DNA of 64,000 nt from NCBI GenBank assembly GCA_020055645.1, contig CM034546.1:65410001-65474000 (forward strand), given 5' to 3'. Each line of letters begins with the position of its first letter. The stretch's first letter is position 1. This document shows, in pieces, positions 25,379 through 38,607 of this stretch. A model generated the notes under the pieces. It was given only the letters and a program-made list of their open reading frames with translations. It had not been told where the DNA came from and did not search any database. Made by a program: the position numbers and the translations under genes. This DNA comes from Tomocerus qinae. Taxonomy: Eukaryota; Arthropoda; Collembola; Entomobryomorpha; Tomoceridae.

Positions 25379-27079
25379 ATGGGTAACCAAGTTCGAGATG
25401 CTGTTGTTGATGAAAACATTTTTCGTGATACGTCGAGTTCTTACAATGGTAAGTAAAACAGTTTATTTTTTATTAGGTTAGGTCAAAAAATAAGCAAAAA
25501 TAGTGACAGGAGCCAACGGGGGCAATATATTAAAGTAATAGGTTAAGTAACTAAACTTGTGCCAACTCTAGGCCAACTCAAAATCTAATACATTTATTTC
25601 TTTTATTTAGAGATTGCCATGGACCCAGAAAGGCAGAACATAATAGATATGATAAATGTTGATTGGGTAGAAGTTTCAAGAATGAGGAAAGAGCTACAAA
25701 ACTCAAAAGCCGAAATTGCCACTTTGAAAAAGGAAAACCAAGAAATTTGGCGAAGAGAAATCACCTGTCAAACGAAGTTCAACGCCATTACCAGTTTGGT
25801 AAAGGATTATTTAGATGATAATTCCTTCGACGACATTGTGAAAAAACGATTCCGGGATATTTTAAGTGTATTAGAAGCACCAGGCAACTCTAAAAAGGAC
25901 GCCTTAAAGGTTACATCCAGGGAAGTGGGCTCAGGAATTCCGAAAAGATTGTCAAGAGTTCAAATTGAATCTAAAGGTGAGCGTACTACAATGACACTTT
26001 TTTCTATTTCAAAAAATTAAACAAGATTTATATTTTGTATCTGATAGGTATGGGGAACGTTGTATCAAAAAAGAAATCTTTTATGCGAAGTAGTAAACGT
26101 CGACAGCCTTCATCTATGAAAAATAATCATCATAAAGACCGGGATGATAGCACTTCCAAAAAAGGGTTTGGAAGCTTTAATGCAAAACCTAAACCAGATA
26201 CTTCTACAAACGACACCGGGAAAAATAAATTGGACTCCGTTGTAAAACTTAAAAATAAAAGCTTATTATGTATATATTAATTATTAGTTACTCTAGCGTG
26301 GATATTGTTTAGTAATTTAGTTTACGAAAATACAAGTGTCATTTTATGAAAAGGTTTTTGATGAATTCTCCGGATACTTTTTAATTGATTGTATTTATAC
26401 AGGATTGAAATTTAGCGCTAATCATCAAAAGATACTTGTCGTGGAAAATGAAATCAAGAATCTTCGGGATAAAGAAGGAGGATTGGAATTGCAAACAACG
26501 TGGACTAAAAGTGGTTTCAGCCGACCCTACTTACTTACCAACACGGCCATAGTAAAGAAAATTAATTCTTCTTGTGATGGACCCTTGTCGATGAGAAAGA
26601 CATCTACAGACAATTCAAGCACTCTTGGTGAGAAACTTAACCATCGATTAAGTCCACCCAAGGAAATATTACTGTGTGACGTATGCGTTGAACCATGTCA
26701 ACACGATTTAGAAGTCCATAAGGCAGTTCATTCAAAAACGTCCCCTCAAAATTCTGGCATGGAAAAAATTAACTGTGGACCGAAAGAAAAATTGGTACAA
26801 CTCAAGATGACGGACTCTGCAAAACGTCTTCACAAATGCTTCATTTGCGGAAAAGGATTTAAACTCCGGCATCACATGACCAGACATAGAATAAGTTGTA
26901 GTGGGGAACGGCCTTTTGAATGTCATGACTGTGGAAAGAAATTTAGTCAGAGAGTGACTTTAAAAGCACATGAAAGAGTCCATACAGGCGAGAAACCATA
27001 TCAGTGTGAAGTTTGCGGTAAAAGTTTCAGTCAGAGCTATGGATTGACAAGACATAAAACCATTCACACAACAAAATAA
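25379..27079 (+). CDS. C2H2 zinc-finger protein with coiled-coil N-terminal module
   Basis: Exon 1 is 25379-25448 (starts MGNQVRDA); exon 2 is 25611-25976. A third exon opens at 26048, and the last coding block ends at 27079 with a stop. The junction between the third exon and the last block (acceptor near 26402 or slightly upstream) is not resolved. Exon 2 encodes a charged, probably coiled-coil module with KENQEIWR, VKKRFRDIL and VLEAP; exon 3 is basic (SSKRRQPSSMKN). The C-terminus has one atypical finger-like motif (CDVCVEPC) and three C2H2 fingers, the last two joined by a TGEKPY linker, so DNA binding is likely. The N-terminal module is shared with the TPR gene at 41485, so it is probably an interaction or dimerisation domain. 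Its role resembles that of BTB or ZAD domains in arthropod C2H2 proteins, but it is neither by eye. Target unknown. Confidence 0.75.
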
Positions 27080-28709
27080 CTTTAGGAAATAGAGTGAATT
27101 TTATTAGTTCTTTGTTATGAGTAAGAGTAACATTCATAATTTTTGCCTGGGATTTTTTGTATTTCACATTGACTGTGTTTAGCTATTTTTAACTTACAAT
27201 TGTAAGAAGTTAATTATTAATAATTAAAGCAATTTTTTATACTCAACAAGTCTTGTTTGGCAATACAGTTGCATCCGCAGACAATTCGAAAGTTTCCGTT
27301 TTGAGAAGTGGTAAAAGGCTTTAAAATTCTCATACTATGATAATAATCCTACAGTAAAATCCGCCATTTTCAAAATAAAATGTCTACGGCGAATGCCACT
27401 TTTTTGTAATTATAATTCTTTATGACAATTTTGATTTTGACGAACATAATTTATAATAACTTCTATCAATTGTATATTCATGTAAGTTTGCTTAATTTTT
27501 TGCAAAGGAAAAAACGTTGTCGATGAAAGATGTGCCTACGAATATTTACTAATGCAAATTGTTCTGAAAAGCAAATATTAATTTTTCTATGGTAATGAAA
27601 GCAGTACTTCATTTTTCGTATTTGTGTGCTGGTATACTTAGCCATAATTTAATAATGTAATAAACTATTCAGTGCATATTTAAGTTGCCTTTGCCCACCT
27701 GTCATGATCTCCTAACGTGGCTAAGCCTAACCTAATAACACCCTATCTAAAATAAAATAATTATACCCATGTAAATGTAAATGTAAACCCATGTAAAAAT
27801 CCCAGCGGCAAGTCCACCCAGACTCGTTTTTAATACTTGTATAAGGAATATCGCCAAGCAGATATAAGACTTGATATCCATAGGCAATGGCAATAGTAGA
27901 TATATTATACGTATTAACAGCGTGGGGAACTACTATGGTTTTGTGTGTGAGCTTTGCCTTGAAATTTTTTTTCTAGTTAGATAACAGAAACAGGTTTTGG
28001 AACACTTCCTTGTAGAGGCTGGTCAGTTTCACTTTATGCAAACCATTGTCATTTCAAAATGAGAATCTAAACAATAAAGGTTTGCCTTTATCTAGAGGTA
28101 TAGAATAAATTAAAAACTTTTTGATTTTATCGGCGGAAGAGAAACTATTTAATAATATGAAAAATACAATAAGTAGAGTTGTTTGATATACATTAATTTC
28201 TACGTCTTTAATTCTTCGTTTTGAAATTGGTCTTAGTTTGTATTATACATTTAAAATAATTAATCGATTAATTTCTGAATGTTTCAATCAAAGTACTATC
28301 ATTTTTTAGTGCGAACAAAGGTTGTAATTTTATTTACTATTTACTAATACTTTTGAAACCTACTTAAACGGTTTTTCTACTTCTGTAAACTATGTAGACA
28401 ATTGAAATGTCATACGGTCAAAAAAGCAACGATTATAGAAACGAAGCGGTCCTACCTTTAATTCCATGGTCAACTTAAAAATGTTACGTGTATAGGTCTA
28501 GTTCTATTTATTTAGTAGTTAATGTATATTATTTAGACGTAGAATTGTGCATTGAAAGGCAGTTGTTTGGAATGGTTATAATTATTAAGGGGATTGTAAA
28601 CTGCCTACAATGAAGAGACACGACATAATTGTGATTGATTTCTCTTTGGATGTTTTCAGTTTTGTAGAACGTCATTATTATAACTATATCCACTCCAAAA
28701 AACTATGAT
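27080..28709. other. no gene seen
   Basis: AT-rich sequence between the C2H2 gene and the CRAL-TRIO gene. No supportable feature. Confidence 0.45.
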
Positions 28710-31700
28710 ATGGACGAAGAGCGAGGGAAAGCGATAAAATGTTTGCGGCAACTAAGGAATCTTTTAACAGGTAAAGTTTTAATTTACTATAACTCAAATG
28801 TGTACCAATAATACTAAAAATTACTTACACTAATAAAATTTCTAATTCATTTCATTCGTTATAAATTTAATAAACACATTTTGCTAATACATTTGAAGAT
28901 TTATAAACTTGCTAAATAATATTGGAAAAATCAACCAACTTATGGAGGAAATATTTTCAAGCAATTTTGGCTACAATTTTCTTTTTAAAAGAAATAATAT
29001 TTACAATTTCAATCTTTTTTGCAAATTTCCTTTTTCTAGAATTTAGAGTGATGGTTGGCACATTATTGATATGCTAACAGTACTGTCACTGTCTGGCTAA
29101 TATTAATATGTCTGTCTAATATATAATATCTGTTTTACAATTAAAATAAATATCTATCAATTAGATAAATTGTTTGGATATAGTGTTGCTTTGTATAATT
29201 AGATGCAGAAGACTTAAAGGTGCCTATCCACGATGAAAAATTCCTGATCCGTTTTGTAAGGGGAAAGAAATATGATGCAGATTTGGCTTATGAAACGGTT
29301 TTTTTTGATTGGCATTTATTACAATTTCTTTACACATTTGTATAGGGTCGTAATTTTATAATGGAATTTTTTCAATTGAGGCTTCAAGTTTTTCGTTTTA
29401 TCCTAAATGGATATGAAATTTACAGGTGAGGAAATATTACACATTAAGAAAGAAGAATCCAAGAGTTTTTAAAACAGCGTATCCATCCTATACACCTATT
29501 AAAGAACTTTTGATGAAAAATACCGTAATGAAATTAAAACATAACGACCCAGAGAATCGACCAATCATTGCCTGGAATACCGGTAACCTGAAATTGTATT
29601 TACCTAGAACAAAATTTGTCAAGTCACTTTTAAATTTGTGTTTAGGCTACTTATAATTTAGAACTACATCTTGAAAGCATCTAAATTTAACTTGGGAATG
29701 TAGAAGTACATAGTATAGTCCCTAATCAAGATGTACAGGGTGGGCCTGAATGAACCGGAATTTTACCTTTAACTCTTAATAATTCTGGAATAGGTAACTT
29801 TATTGAGACTAAAGTAGTAGCATCTGAAAGAGCATGCGTTTTTTAGTCAGAATTAAAATTTTGAACACCATTGAAACACAAAAACCGACGAAAGAAGGTC
29901 TCGAAAAAATTAAAAACGACAAAATCTTGTAAAATTTAACTTTTGTAAAATTAAATTGTCACATTTCATGTTTGAAATGAATATGGCGAAATTGACAAAA
30001 GAGCGGAAAGTGTAAGGAATGAAGAGGTAAAGAAAGTTCAAATTGAGTTTCAGCTAAAGTTTAACTTTGTTCCCAAGTTTTACACGTCCCCAAGTCGTTC
30101 CCTTAGTGTGTGGGCTGGCATTTGGTCATGAGGCATCTTAAGTCCATCTTCAAGTTGAACCGTAGTCTTCGGCTTTCTAGCATACGTTCTAAGTTCTATC
30201 CTTCATCAAACCCCATTCTGAAAAATCCATAGGGCTCAAATCAGGGGAACGCGGGGCCATGAAATTGGGCCACCTCTACCTGTCCACTTACCCGGCGAAT
30301 GTTCATCCGCATTCATGCCCAGACATCCAGTCTGAAATGGGAATGATAGAAGGTCTTGCAGTAGCATAAGGTTTTCATAGTTTGGTAACGTTTGAATTGG
30401 GGGCCAGATTTCGTTGTTTAACATGTTTTATTGGCGTTACATGTTTCTGTAAAGAAAAACGGACCTAAGATACCTCCTGACCAAATGCCAGCCCACACAC
30501 TAAGGGAACGACTTTGGGACGTGTAAAACTTGGGAACAAAGTTAAACTTTAGCTGAAACTCAATTTGAACTTTCTTTACCTCTTTATTTCTTGCACTTTC
30601 CGCTCTTTTGTCAATTTCGCCATAATCATTTCAAACATCAAATGTGACAATTTAATTTTACAAAATGTAAATTTTACAAGATTTTGTCGTTTTTAATTTT
30701 TTCGCGACCTTCTTTAGTCGGTTTTTGTGTTTCAATGGTGTTCAAAATTTTAATTCTGACTAAAAAACGCATGCTCTTTCAGATGATACTATTTTAGTCT
30801 CAATAAAGTTACCTATTCCAGAATTATTAAGAGTTAAAGTTAAAATTCCGGTTCATTCAGGCCCACCCTGTATATAGTTATCTAAAAGTGTAAATTGATA
30901 CGGTATATGATTACAATATAATGTAGTAAAAGCTATGACAGTATTTTTTAAATATTTTGTAATTAGATAAATGGGATGTTGAAAGACATAACTTGGACCA
31001 CATGCTTGGAACCACAATTTTAGTGGTTGAAGAATTGCTGCTTTCCTCCATAGAAGCCCAGCTCAATGGTATCGTTGTTATTTGTAATGATGATACATTG
31101 AGCCTTGCGCATGTAAAACAGTTTTCTCCTGGGAGGGTTAACAGCCTATTACAAATTGCACAGGTAAATCATTTTAAAACTTTCAAACTTATAATGCATA
31201 CCCGAATCTGAGTTACTAACTGTTCAGCATTATGTCTCGATGCTTTAGAAAAATAATTATACTTAGATTATAATCAGCATAATTCAATAAAATAATGTTT
31301 TTATAAAATCGGAAATAGGGAAGCTACCCTTTGAAAGTCAAACAAACACACATCATAAAAGAACCAGCAATTATCGACTTATTTATGATGGCTCTCAGAC
31401 CTTTTATGACCACAAAGTTTAAAGAAAGGGTAAGTAATTAATACGTAGAACTTTAATTAATATACTTAGAACTTTAACTGTCTATTTAAAAAAAACAGTA
31501 TCGTTTGCAAATTCATAATTAAGTGATTTATTGTAATTAAAAAGTTAGTCTTTCATGGACACGAGTTAGAAAAATTGCATGATAAATTCCCTCTCGAGAA
31601 TCTTCCTGTGGATTATGGTGGAAAATTAAAAGACGAAGAAGCATACGATGAAATTTTTAAACAAAACATGTTCAAGAGAGACGCTTACTACCAAGGTGGG

Positions 31701-31879
31701 TAATTCAAACTGTTACGAAATTCATAATAAGCATCAATTTATGTGTATTATGGTATAATGGCAAAATATTTCCAACAATTAAACAATATTAATATGCTCA
31801 TTTAATTACAACGTATGTAGAATTGTTGGAGTACGGATATGGAGAGTGGGACGGGGATGAAGAAGATACCTACATGTAA
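28710..31879 (+). CDS. CRAL-TRIO domain (alpha-tocopherol transfer protein-like) protein
   Basis: Seven exons: 28710-28770, 29203-29297, 29426-29582, 30967-31163, 31319-31429, 31545-31695, 31821-31879. They give 276 aa with continuous phase and GT-AG borders. The N-terminal CRAL-TRIO-N helices include the typical FLIRFVRGKKYD. The lipid-binding domain follows, with VVICNDDTLSLAHVKQFSP and the SYPLKVKQTHIIKEP...RPFM...K stretch that forms the SEC14-like pocket, then VFHGHELEKLHDKFP and LPVDYGGKL near the end. Such proteins carry small lipids or retinoids in the cytosol; the ligand here is unknown. The length fits the family. Intron 3 carries a 1.1-kb mariner-type element but the exons are intact. 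Confidence 0.93.
29736..30870. mobile_element. Tc1/mariner-superfamily element with long inverted repeats and transposase remnant
   Basis: 1,135 bp between TA dinucleotides (29734-29735 and 30871-30872). Termini are cagggtgggcctgaatga and its inverse. The inverted arms are about 410 bp (29736 to about 30150, and about 30461 to 30870). On the minus strand the centre (30424-30236) retains a piece like mariner-type DDE transposases: a DEHSPGKWTGRGGPISWPR stretch, corresponding to the region before the third catalytic residue. The catalytic domain is otherwise missing, so the copy is non-autonomous. It sits in intron 3 of the CRAL-TRIO gene. Confidence 0.85.
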
Positions 31880-32000
31880 GATGTGAAACTGCTGGAATTT
31901 CATATCCACAATTTTAGAGGGGGGACTGGAGCCCCATGCAGCCCGGTTGAATTTGGATCGTGGAATAAGTTTGGGATAATAAAATTGAGTGGGACGCAGG

Positions 32001-32109
32001 GCATGAAAAAGGCAAAAAGCTACCTTTTTGCCTTTTTGCCTTTTTGCTTGCCTTTTTGCCTAGCAAAATCAGCAAAAAGCTACCTTTTTGCCTTTTTGCC
32101 TTTTTGCTG
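32001..32109. repeat. GGCAAAAA/TTTTTGCC hairpin repeat
   Basis: Clustered copies of ggcaaaaag and cctttttgcc in both orientations, able to fold into hairpins. A similar cluster lies at 40392-40490, on the other side of the Gypsy element. Confidence 0.75.
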
Positions 32110-32195
32110 TTAAATGGGGTAATGAGCAATTGACATGTTGACAACCAAGGATGTGAACAAGAAATACGATTTTAAAAGACAGCAATTCTTAATAA

Positions 32196-32842
32196 TGTAA
32201 TGATATGGGGAACTAAAATGTGCCTCCCATCGCCAACATCTTAGTTTGGCGCTGGAAGACACATTACAACTGCTCGCCTCGTTGGTATTTTCCAACGAGA
32301 CGATGAGAACGTGTTTGACGGTGGTTGGACTTGGTCGTGTGTGATTGTTACTCTCTTGGCTCGACGGTGTGGATTCCCATTTGCTCTGGACTGGACAACA
32401 GTGGATTTCCCAGAACTGACGACTTTTGCCAGAGGATCATTGGACAACGACATGACGACGACCAGTTCGACTACTGGAATCGAAGACTCTCCCGGATTGT
32501 AAATAATATTTCTGCATGCTGGTGAGATCTTTCCATTTATCTATTAGCACAGTGTGATTGATTGTGCCTTTGTAATTTATTTATGTAATAATCTTTGATC
32601 TCATTCTTTACCAGCAAATAAATATGTACACTATGTAAAACTACTCCTGTCTGTGTAGCGTTTGCATGTGTCATATTATTTGCCATTGCAGTTGCCAAAC
32701 AAAATCATATCATATTTCATATAAACTAAAATTCATCTAGAACTTGTAATCTTGGGATAATCATATTCCTACAACTTAAATTAATACTCACGTAAACAAC
32801 CTTTGAACTATTATTACAATAGCCGTCATATTTACGTGTGAT
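32196..32842 (+). repeat. 5' LTR of Gypsy element
   Basis: 647 bp, starting tgtaatgatatgggg. It matches the 3' LTR apart from a few differences near its start. It should contain the element's promoter. The short open frames in both LTRs are coincidental. Confidence 0.9.
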
Positions 32843-32843
32843 A

Positions 32844-32854
32844 TGGCGACCGTG
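32844..32854 (+). other. retrotransposon primer-binding site
   Basis: tggcgaccgtg begins one base after the LTR. TGG complements a tRNA CCA end, as expected for a Gypsy PBS. The specific tRNA was not assigned. Confidence 0.65.
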
Positions 32855-33000
32855 TGTTTTGACTAAAGTTTCGTTTTTTTGGAGCTTTGCGAATTTTATT
32901 TTCGAAAATAATTGATACATTTTTCATTTTGGCAACTGTGGTAAATCTCTTTGTGACTTATTTGAACTTCCTAATTTTGTTTTGATTAAATATTATCATT

Positions 33001-35129
33001 ATGGGAGATCCAAAGAATTTTATTACATATATTATGAATTACATGGTCACCTATTGTGACAAATTTTTTCCCAATGCTTCCTATCTTATTCTGCCTGTAC
33101 TATTGTGTATCATATTATACAGTATTTATTCCCTAATTCATCGGTTTCTTTACGGTTCATCCAATGAAATAAGGAAAAGGGAATTGGCAAAGTCTAGGTT
33201 AATGGCTAAAATTCAATCTGAATTTCCTACCATGAAGGATTCCGAAATTCAGCATATTTTGAAGGTTAGGCTGGCAGAAGTTGAACGAAATCATTTTAGA
33301 TATCCGTCATTATCTGAAACAGCTGACATTCCGGAAACAATTCCAGTTTCTTCACCTAGCCCAAGATCACCTAGAGTCCGATTTTTTGAGGACAAAGATA
33401 GCAAACTTGATGGAAAATTGACATCTCACATCAAGCAATGTACTTCAGCTTTGCAAGAGCAGAATAGAACTTTAGAACAATTCCGGCAAACTATGTCAGA
33501 GTCTTTTCTGATTTTCGAAAGGAAATCAAGTCATTATGCATAAATAATTCTACTGAATTAACCGACAAAATTGAGGAAATTGATAAAACGCATTTTGGTG
33601 ATTCACATATCCGTATGTCTGATGGTACATTAGTACCTATAGCAGAATATACAGTTGAAAGATTCTCTCTCCACAAGGAAAAGATAGCAAAGCTAGATGA
33701 AAAATTAATTTCATATGCTAGTACTTTTGACAAAAAATTAGTCATGCATCGTACCTACACGGAAGGGCTAGAACAGCGTATTGAGCAATTAGAAAATCAC
33801 ATTTCTGATAATTCCAATTTTCTGCAAAAACTTGCATTGGAAATAGCTCATCTTCGCAAAATGTCTCACAATGCCCACATTCCGCAGGTATCTGGCTTTT
33901 CTGATACAGGGAATCATCCATCTTTCTTTCCGCCTGCACATTTCTCTGAGCAGCATGGGAAAGAAGATCAACTTGATAATATCGTCTTCAACGGCGCACC
34001 AATCAGCGTTGAGCAGATAAGAGCCTCGTCTCCGTCTTCTGCCACATCATCATTTCACTCACCAACTAATAATATGCATTCTCGTTCTCATTCACCACAG
34101 GCAGACATGCACACAAATGCAAATAATTATAATCTGCCGTCTGCTGACACTATTTCTCGTGCTCATTCTCCAATAGCACATTCTATACATCCGCCTGCAT
34201 TATCTCCTCAAATACCTATACAGCAACCTCATGTCACAGTATACGCAGGTACTCCAGCTATTCCTATACCCAAGTTTGACACTAAACTGGATACGGCTGA
34301 TAATTTCCTCCTTGAGTTGGAAATGTACTTAAAGCAAAAGCGTATACCTGATGCTGACCGACTACTTTATCTGACTCCGGTTTTTGATAAAGAAGATCAG
34401 AAGGTATGGTGGAAACGCACTAAACTGCTAGTGCACACATGGGATGAATTCGTGTCACATTTTAAAGCTATGTATGGTTCTCTATCTGACCATAACACAG
34501 CTATAGAAAAACTTTTCTCTCGTAGACAACAGCCTAACGAGAGTTTTGAGAAATTTGCATTGGAATTAGACCTTCAATATCAAAAGGTGCATATAGGTCA
34601 GCCTATTATTCAAAGCAACGTCATTTCATTCATTGCAGAGCGAGCTTTACCAGAATTAAAGGCACATTTATTAGGATGTACTGCTTTATCCTTATATGAC
34701 CTAATTCATTATGCTAACAAAATTGAGAAGCCAGTCTCATCCAATGCATCTACTGACAGTAAAAATAAATGGAAAAATAAGTCGAATAGCAACGGCAAAG
34801 GTAATGGCAACGGCCAGGCGAAAGAAAATTACCAATCCTCGTATCAGAAGTCTGCCGCCGCAGAAACTGATAAATATCCTGCTAATGAGTCTAAGTCTCG
34901 GTTAGGGACATCTGCCAATGCTAATGCTTCATCGTCTAGTCAGTCTAATACTGACAATTCCAAACCAAAGCGGTTCTTTAACAAAAATAAGAAAGATGAT
35001 GGTGACAATGCTAATCAGTCTACCACCACTAAACCGCATTATACCAAAACAGCAACGACTAAATCTGCTGCCAATTCAAAGGCAAATGCAGATAAAACTG
35101 CTGAATCGGAAAACGGGAAGGACGAGTGA
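33001..35129 (+). pseudogene. Gypsy gag, frameshifted
   Basis: The first frame runs 33001-33543. The continuing Gag frame is open from about 33490 to 35129, so a single-base shift near 33495-33540 splits the gene. The N-terminal part carries a strongly hydrophobic stretch (residues about 26-49, a likely membrane segment), which is unusual for Gag. A coiled-coil-rich region and a Ser/His/Pro-rich linker follow, then a retrotransposon capsid domain (about 34255-34730), then an Asn/Lys/Ser-rich basic tail without a CCHC zinc knuckle. The tail may bind RNA through charge. Pol follows in a different frame. Confidence 0.85.
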
Positions 35130-38100
35130 CGGTCCATGGGATTGTCGTCACTCATCCATCAATCCAAAGAAGTCCCGACCGATTAGTACCTATTATTCCC
35201 ATCCATGTAAAGCAACACACATATGACGCTTTAGTGGATACGGGATCTACATTATCAGTTATTTCTCCTAGACTCATATCATCCAATCAGAAATTACTTC
35301 CATGGCAAGAAGGTCCTATAGTTATGCTTGATGGATCTGAAATTGAACCCAAAGGTTCTATTGCTATACGTTTTCGATTAGGAAATAGAATATACCGCAG
35401 AAAGTTTTGTGTCGTTGATTCATCTACCGATTTCATTTTAGGTAGTGACTTTTTGCATAAATGTGGTATTATCTTAGATATGGCACAGTTAAGGTGGGGT
35501 TTCTCCCCTACTTGGCATCTTGAGCAATTTGATTTGGTTATTGACAAGTCAAGTAATTTTCCTATTCGCACTCTCCAAACTCTAAAAGATCATGAAAAAG
35601 ACGAAATAAGGAAATTACTTGAAAAATTTCCGTCTGTGGTGGACGCACCATTAGGTAGGACCAATGTCACTACTCATAACATTGTTCTCACTGAAGAAAA
35701 GCCAAAACGTCAACGCCCATATCCTACTTCTCCTAAGAAACATGCTGCCATAAATAGTGAAGTAGATAAAATGTTAGAAATGGGGGTGATTGAGCCTAGT
35801 ACATCTGATTATGCATCTCCTGTTCTTCTACGAGAAAAACCAAATGGCGAATGGAGATTTATTGTGGATTTTAGATATATCAACAAATATACTAAGCATG
35901 AAACTTTTCCTATTCCTCTAATCTATAGTCTGCTACAGAAACTGTACATGGCAAAATACCTGTCAGTTATCGATTGTGAAAAAGGCTATTGGCAAGTACT
36001 ATTAGACAAAGGTAGTCGCAAATATACTGCATTTATGACGGAAAGAGGCTTATTTGAGTTCACCGTCATGCCTTTCGGTTTGAGAAATGCTAGCGCCACT
36101 TACCAGCGTCTCATGAATGAAGTTTTGTCAGGTTTAGAAGACTTTGTTTTGGTTTATCAAGATGATATTTTGATATATTCAAAAACTTACTCAGATCATC
36201 TAAAACACATAGAGGAGGTTTTGTCGCGTCTTCAGGAGGCTGGCATTACTATTAACCCTTCGAAATGCACGTTTGGAAAGACTCGAGTCAAATACTTGGG
36301 GCATATTGTTTCTGAAAAAGGCATTGAGAAAAATCCGGAAAAGGTTGCATCCATCCTTAACTTACCATCTCCAGGTTCACGTAGAGCCTTACGCAAATTT
36401 CTTGGCATGGTCGGTTTTTACCGCAATTTTGTAGAGAACATGGCAGGTGTCTGCAAACCGTTATATGCTCTGTGCTCCACCAAGAAAAAATTCACTTGGT
36501 CGGAGACAGAAGAGACAGCATTTAATCAACTAAAGTCAGCCATGGCTTCAGATCTAGTTCTTGCATATCCTGATTTCACTAAACCTTTTGTAGTACGCTG
36601 TGATGGCAGTGACACTGGTTTTGGGGCCGTTTTAGCTCAGGAAGATGAGTCAGGACATGAACGAGTCATTAGTTTCGCAAGCAAATCAATGGAAACTGCT
36701 CAGCAAAACTACTCAAGTAGCGAGAAAGAACTTTATGCTGTCATATACGCACTGGAGAAATTCCGTGAGTACATAGATGGTCAAGAATTCATACTTCAGA
36801 CTGACCACAAAGCATTAGTTTGGCTAGATCGCATGAGGAATACTTCACATCGGCTGATGAGATGGGCCATAATGTTACAAGAATGGAGCCCACATATTCA
36901 ATACATCAAAGGGAAGGATAACACAGTTGCAGATTATCTTTCGCGAAATTCCTTCCCTGACACGTCATTTTTAGACGAGGATAGAGATATCATGTTTCCT
37001 CCGACTCACAGATGTAATGTAGTTTTAACATGCACTTTGAGCAAAAAGAAAATTCTCCAAGCTCAAAAGGGCGAATCAGAAATTCAAAGCATGGTAGGAG
37101 ATACCCCAGAAAATTTTTCTGTCGTTCAGGTATTCTCTACAGAAAAAGCGAGCTTAATCTCTTGCCTGTTATACCATTATCTTTGCGGGAGGAAATTGTT
37201 AGACAGTTTCATGATACTCCACATTCTGGTCACCTTGGCGTCGAAAAGACGTTGCATAAATTGAAAACGAGGGTGTATTTTAAAGGCATGAAAACCTTTG
37301 TCGAAAACTATATTAAAACTTGTGACAAATGTCAACGTGTCAAATATGACAACAAGAAGCCTCCAGGTCTCATGGTAGCTTCTCCTATAACTCCACCCTG
37401 GCATACTCTATATATAGATCTAATGGGACCATACGTACCATCTTCGCCAGGCAGATTTCGCTATATTTTAGTAGTCGTCGACTCTTTCACCAAGTGGATC
37501 GAACTTTTCCCGGTGAGAGTCGCATCATCGCAATGCCTAGCAAAAATCCTTGAAAACGAGATATTTTGCAGATTTGGCATGCCAAAGGTCTTGGTTTCCG
37601 ATAACGCATCTAATATGCGCTCCAATTTGCTGGATTTTATGTGCAAACAGTGGCACATAAATCACATATTCACTTCGGTATACACCCCTCAATCCAATTT
37701 GGCTGAACGAGTAAATCGCACTTTAAAGCCAATGATTAAAGCATATGTGGAGGATTGCGGCCACAATAAATGGAGCATTCATATCCAACTTTTTAAGCTG
37801 GCCATAAACACAGCAATTCACGACTCCACAGGGGTTTCACCTTTCCAGCTTATGTATAATCGCGAACCTAAATTGCCTTTTGACATTGCGATGTATGATG
37901 ATGTAACAGCTGAGTCTCTCCAAACGGACTCACCAAATAGCGAATACATTTATGACCGTAATTTGGCCTATACTAATTTGTGTCATCTTGTTTCTAAAAA
38001 TTTACAGGTGGCTAAAGAGCGACAAAAGCGGCATTATGATGCGCAGCACAGAGACGACTCTTTTGAGATCGGAGACTACGTGGTTATGAAGGACGTCACT

Positions 38101-38607
38101 CTCTCCTCTAAGGAAAAAGGCGTCGTTGCAGGCTTGGCTCCTCTGTATGACAGTCGGATCGGGAGGATATCGGCAAGATCGTCAAATGGACTCTCCTATG
38201 ACGTTGAATTGGAGGATGGCACTATCCGTCGTCACCTTCATATACAGTTTCTGCGCCGATACCACCCAAGGAATCCGGAGCAACTAGGATTTCTTTCGCC
38301 TCTGCCATCGGAGCGGCTGTCACCATCACCAACACCAACGGATGAGTCAAATACATCCTATACCCCATCATTACATGAATTAAGGGGCAATTCTAATTAT
38401 GGTGTTTCTGATAATGTTGCAGATGCAGGCTCTCAACCAGATCCAGCTATAGCCAGCTCAAGCACTCCGAATATACCACCTCCTTCACCACCTAATATTG
38501 ACACAACACCCAAATTACCTACCTCGACGAAATCTAATGCCTCGACATCGGCTCAGCGTCGATCGACTCGCTTACAAAAAGTTCCTCGAGTCAACTATAG
38601 AATTTAA
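35126..38607 (+). pseudogene. Gypsy pol (PR-RT-RNase H-IN), frameshifted
   Basis: The first frame, 35126-37264, holds an aspartic protease (LVDTGST), a reverse transcriptase with the YQDD active-site box near 36160, and RNase H (CDGSDTGFGAVL, then TDHKALVWL). The second frame, 37030-38607, holds the integrase: an H-H-C-C zinc site (HSGH...CDKCQ), catalytic D, D and E positions (IDLMGPY, VSDNAS, AERVNRT) and a C-terminal tail. The frames overlap, and a single-base shift between about 37080 and 37140 breaks pol. Pol lies in the -1 frame relative to gag, so programmed frameshifting would be expected in an intact copy. Confidence 0.9.

Noticed and set aside
32241-32525. Open frames inside the LTRs
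   Set aside because: They overlap on both strands, occur identically in both LTRs, and resemble no protein family.
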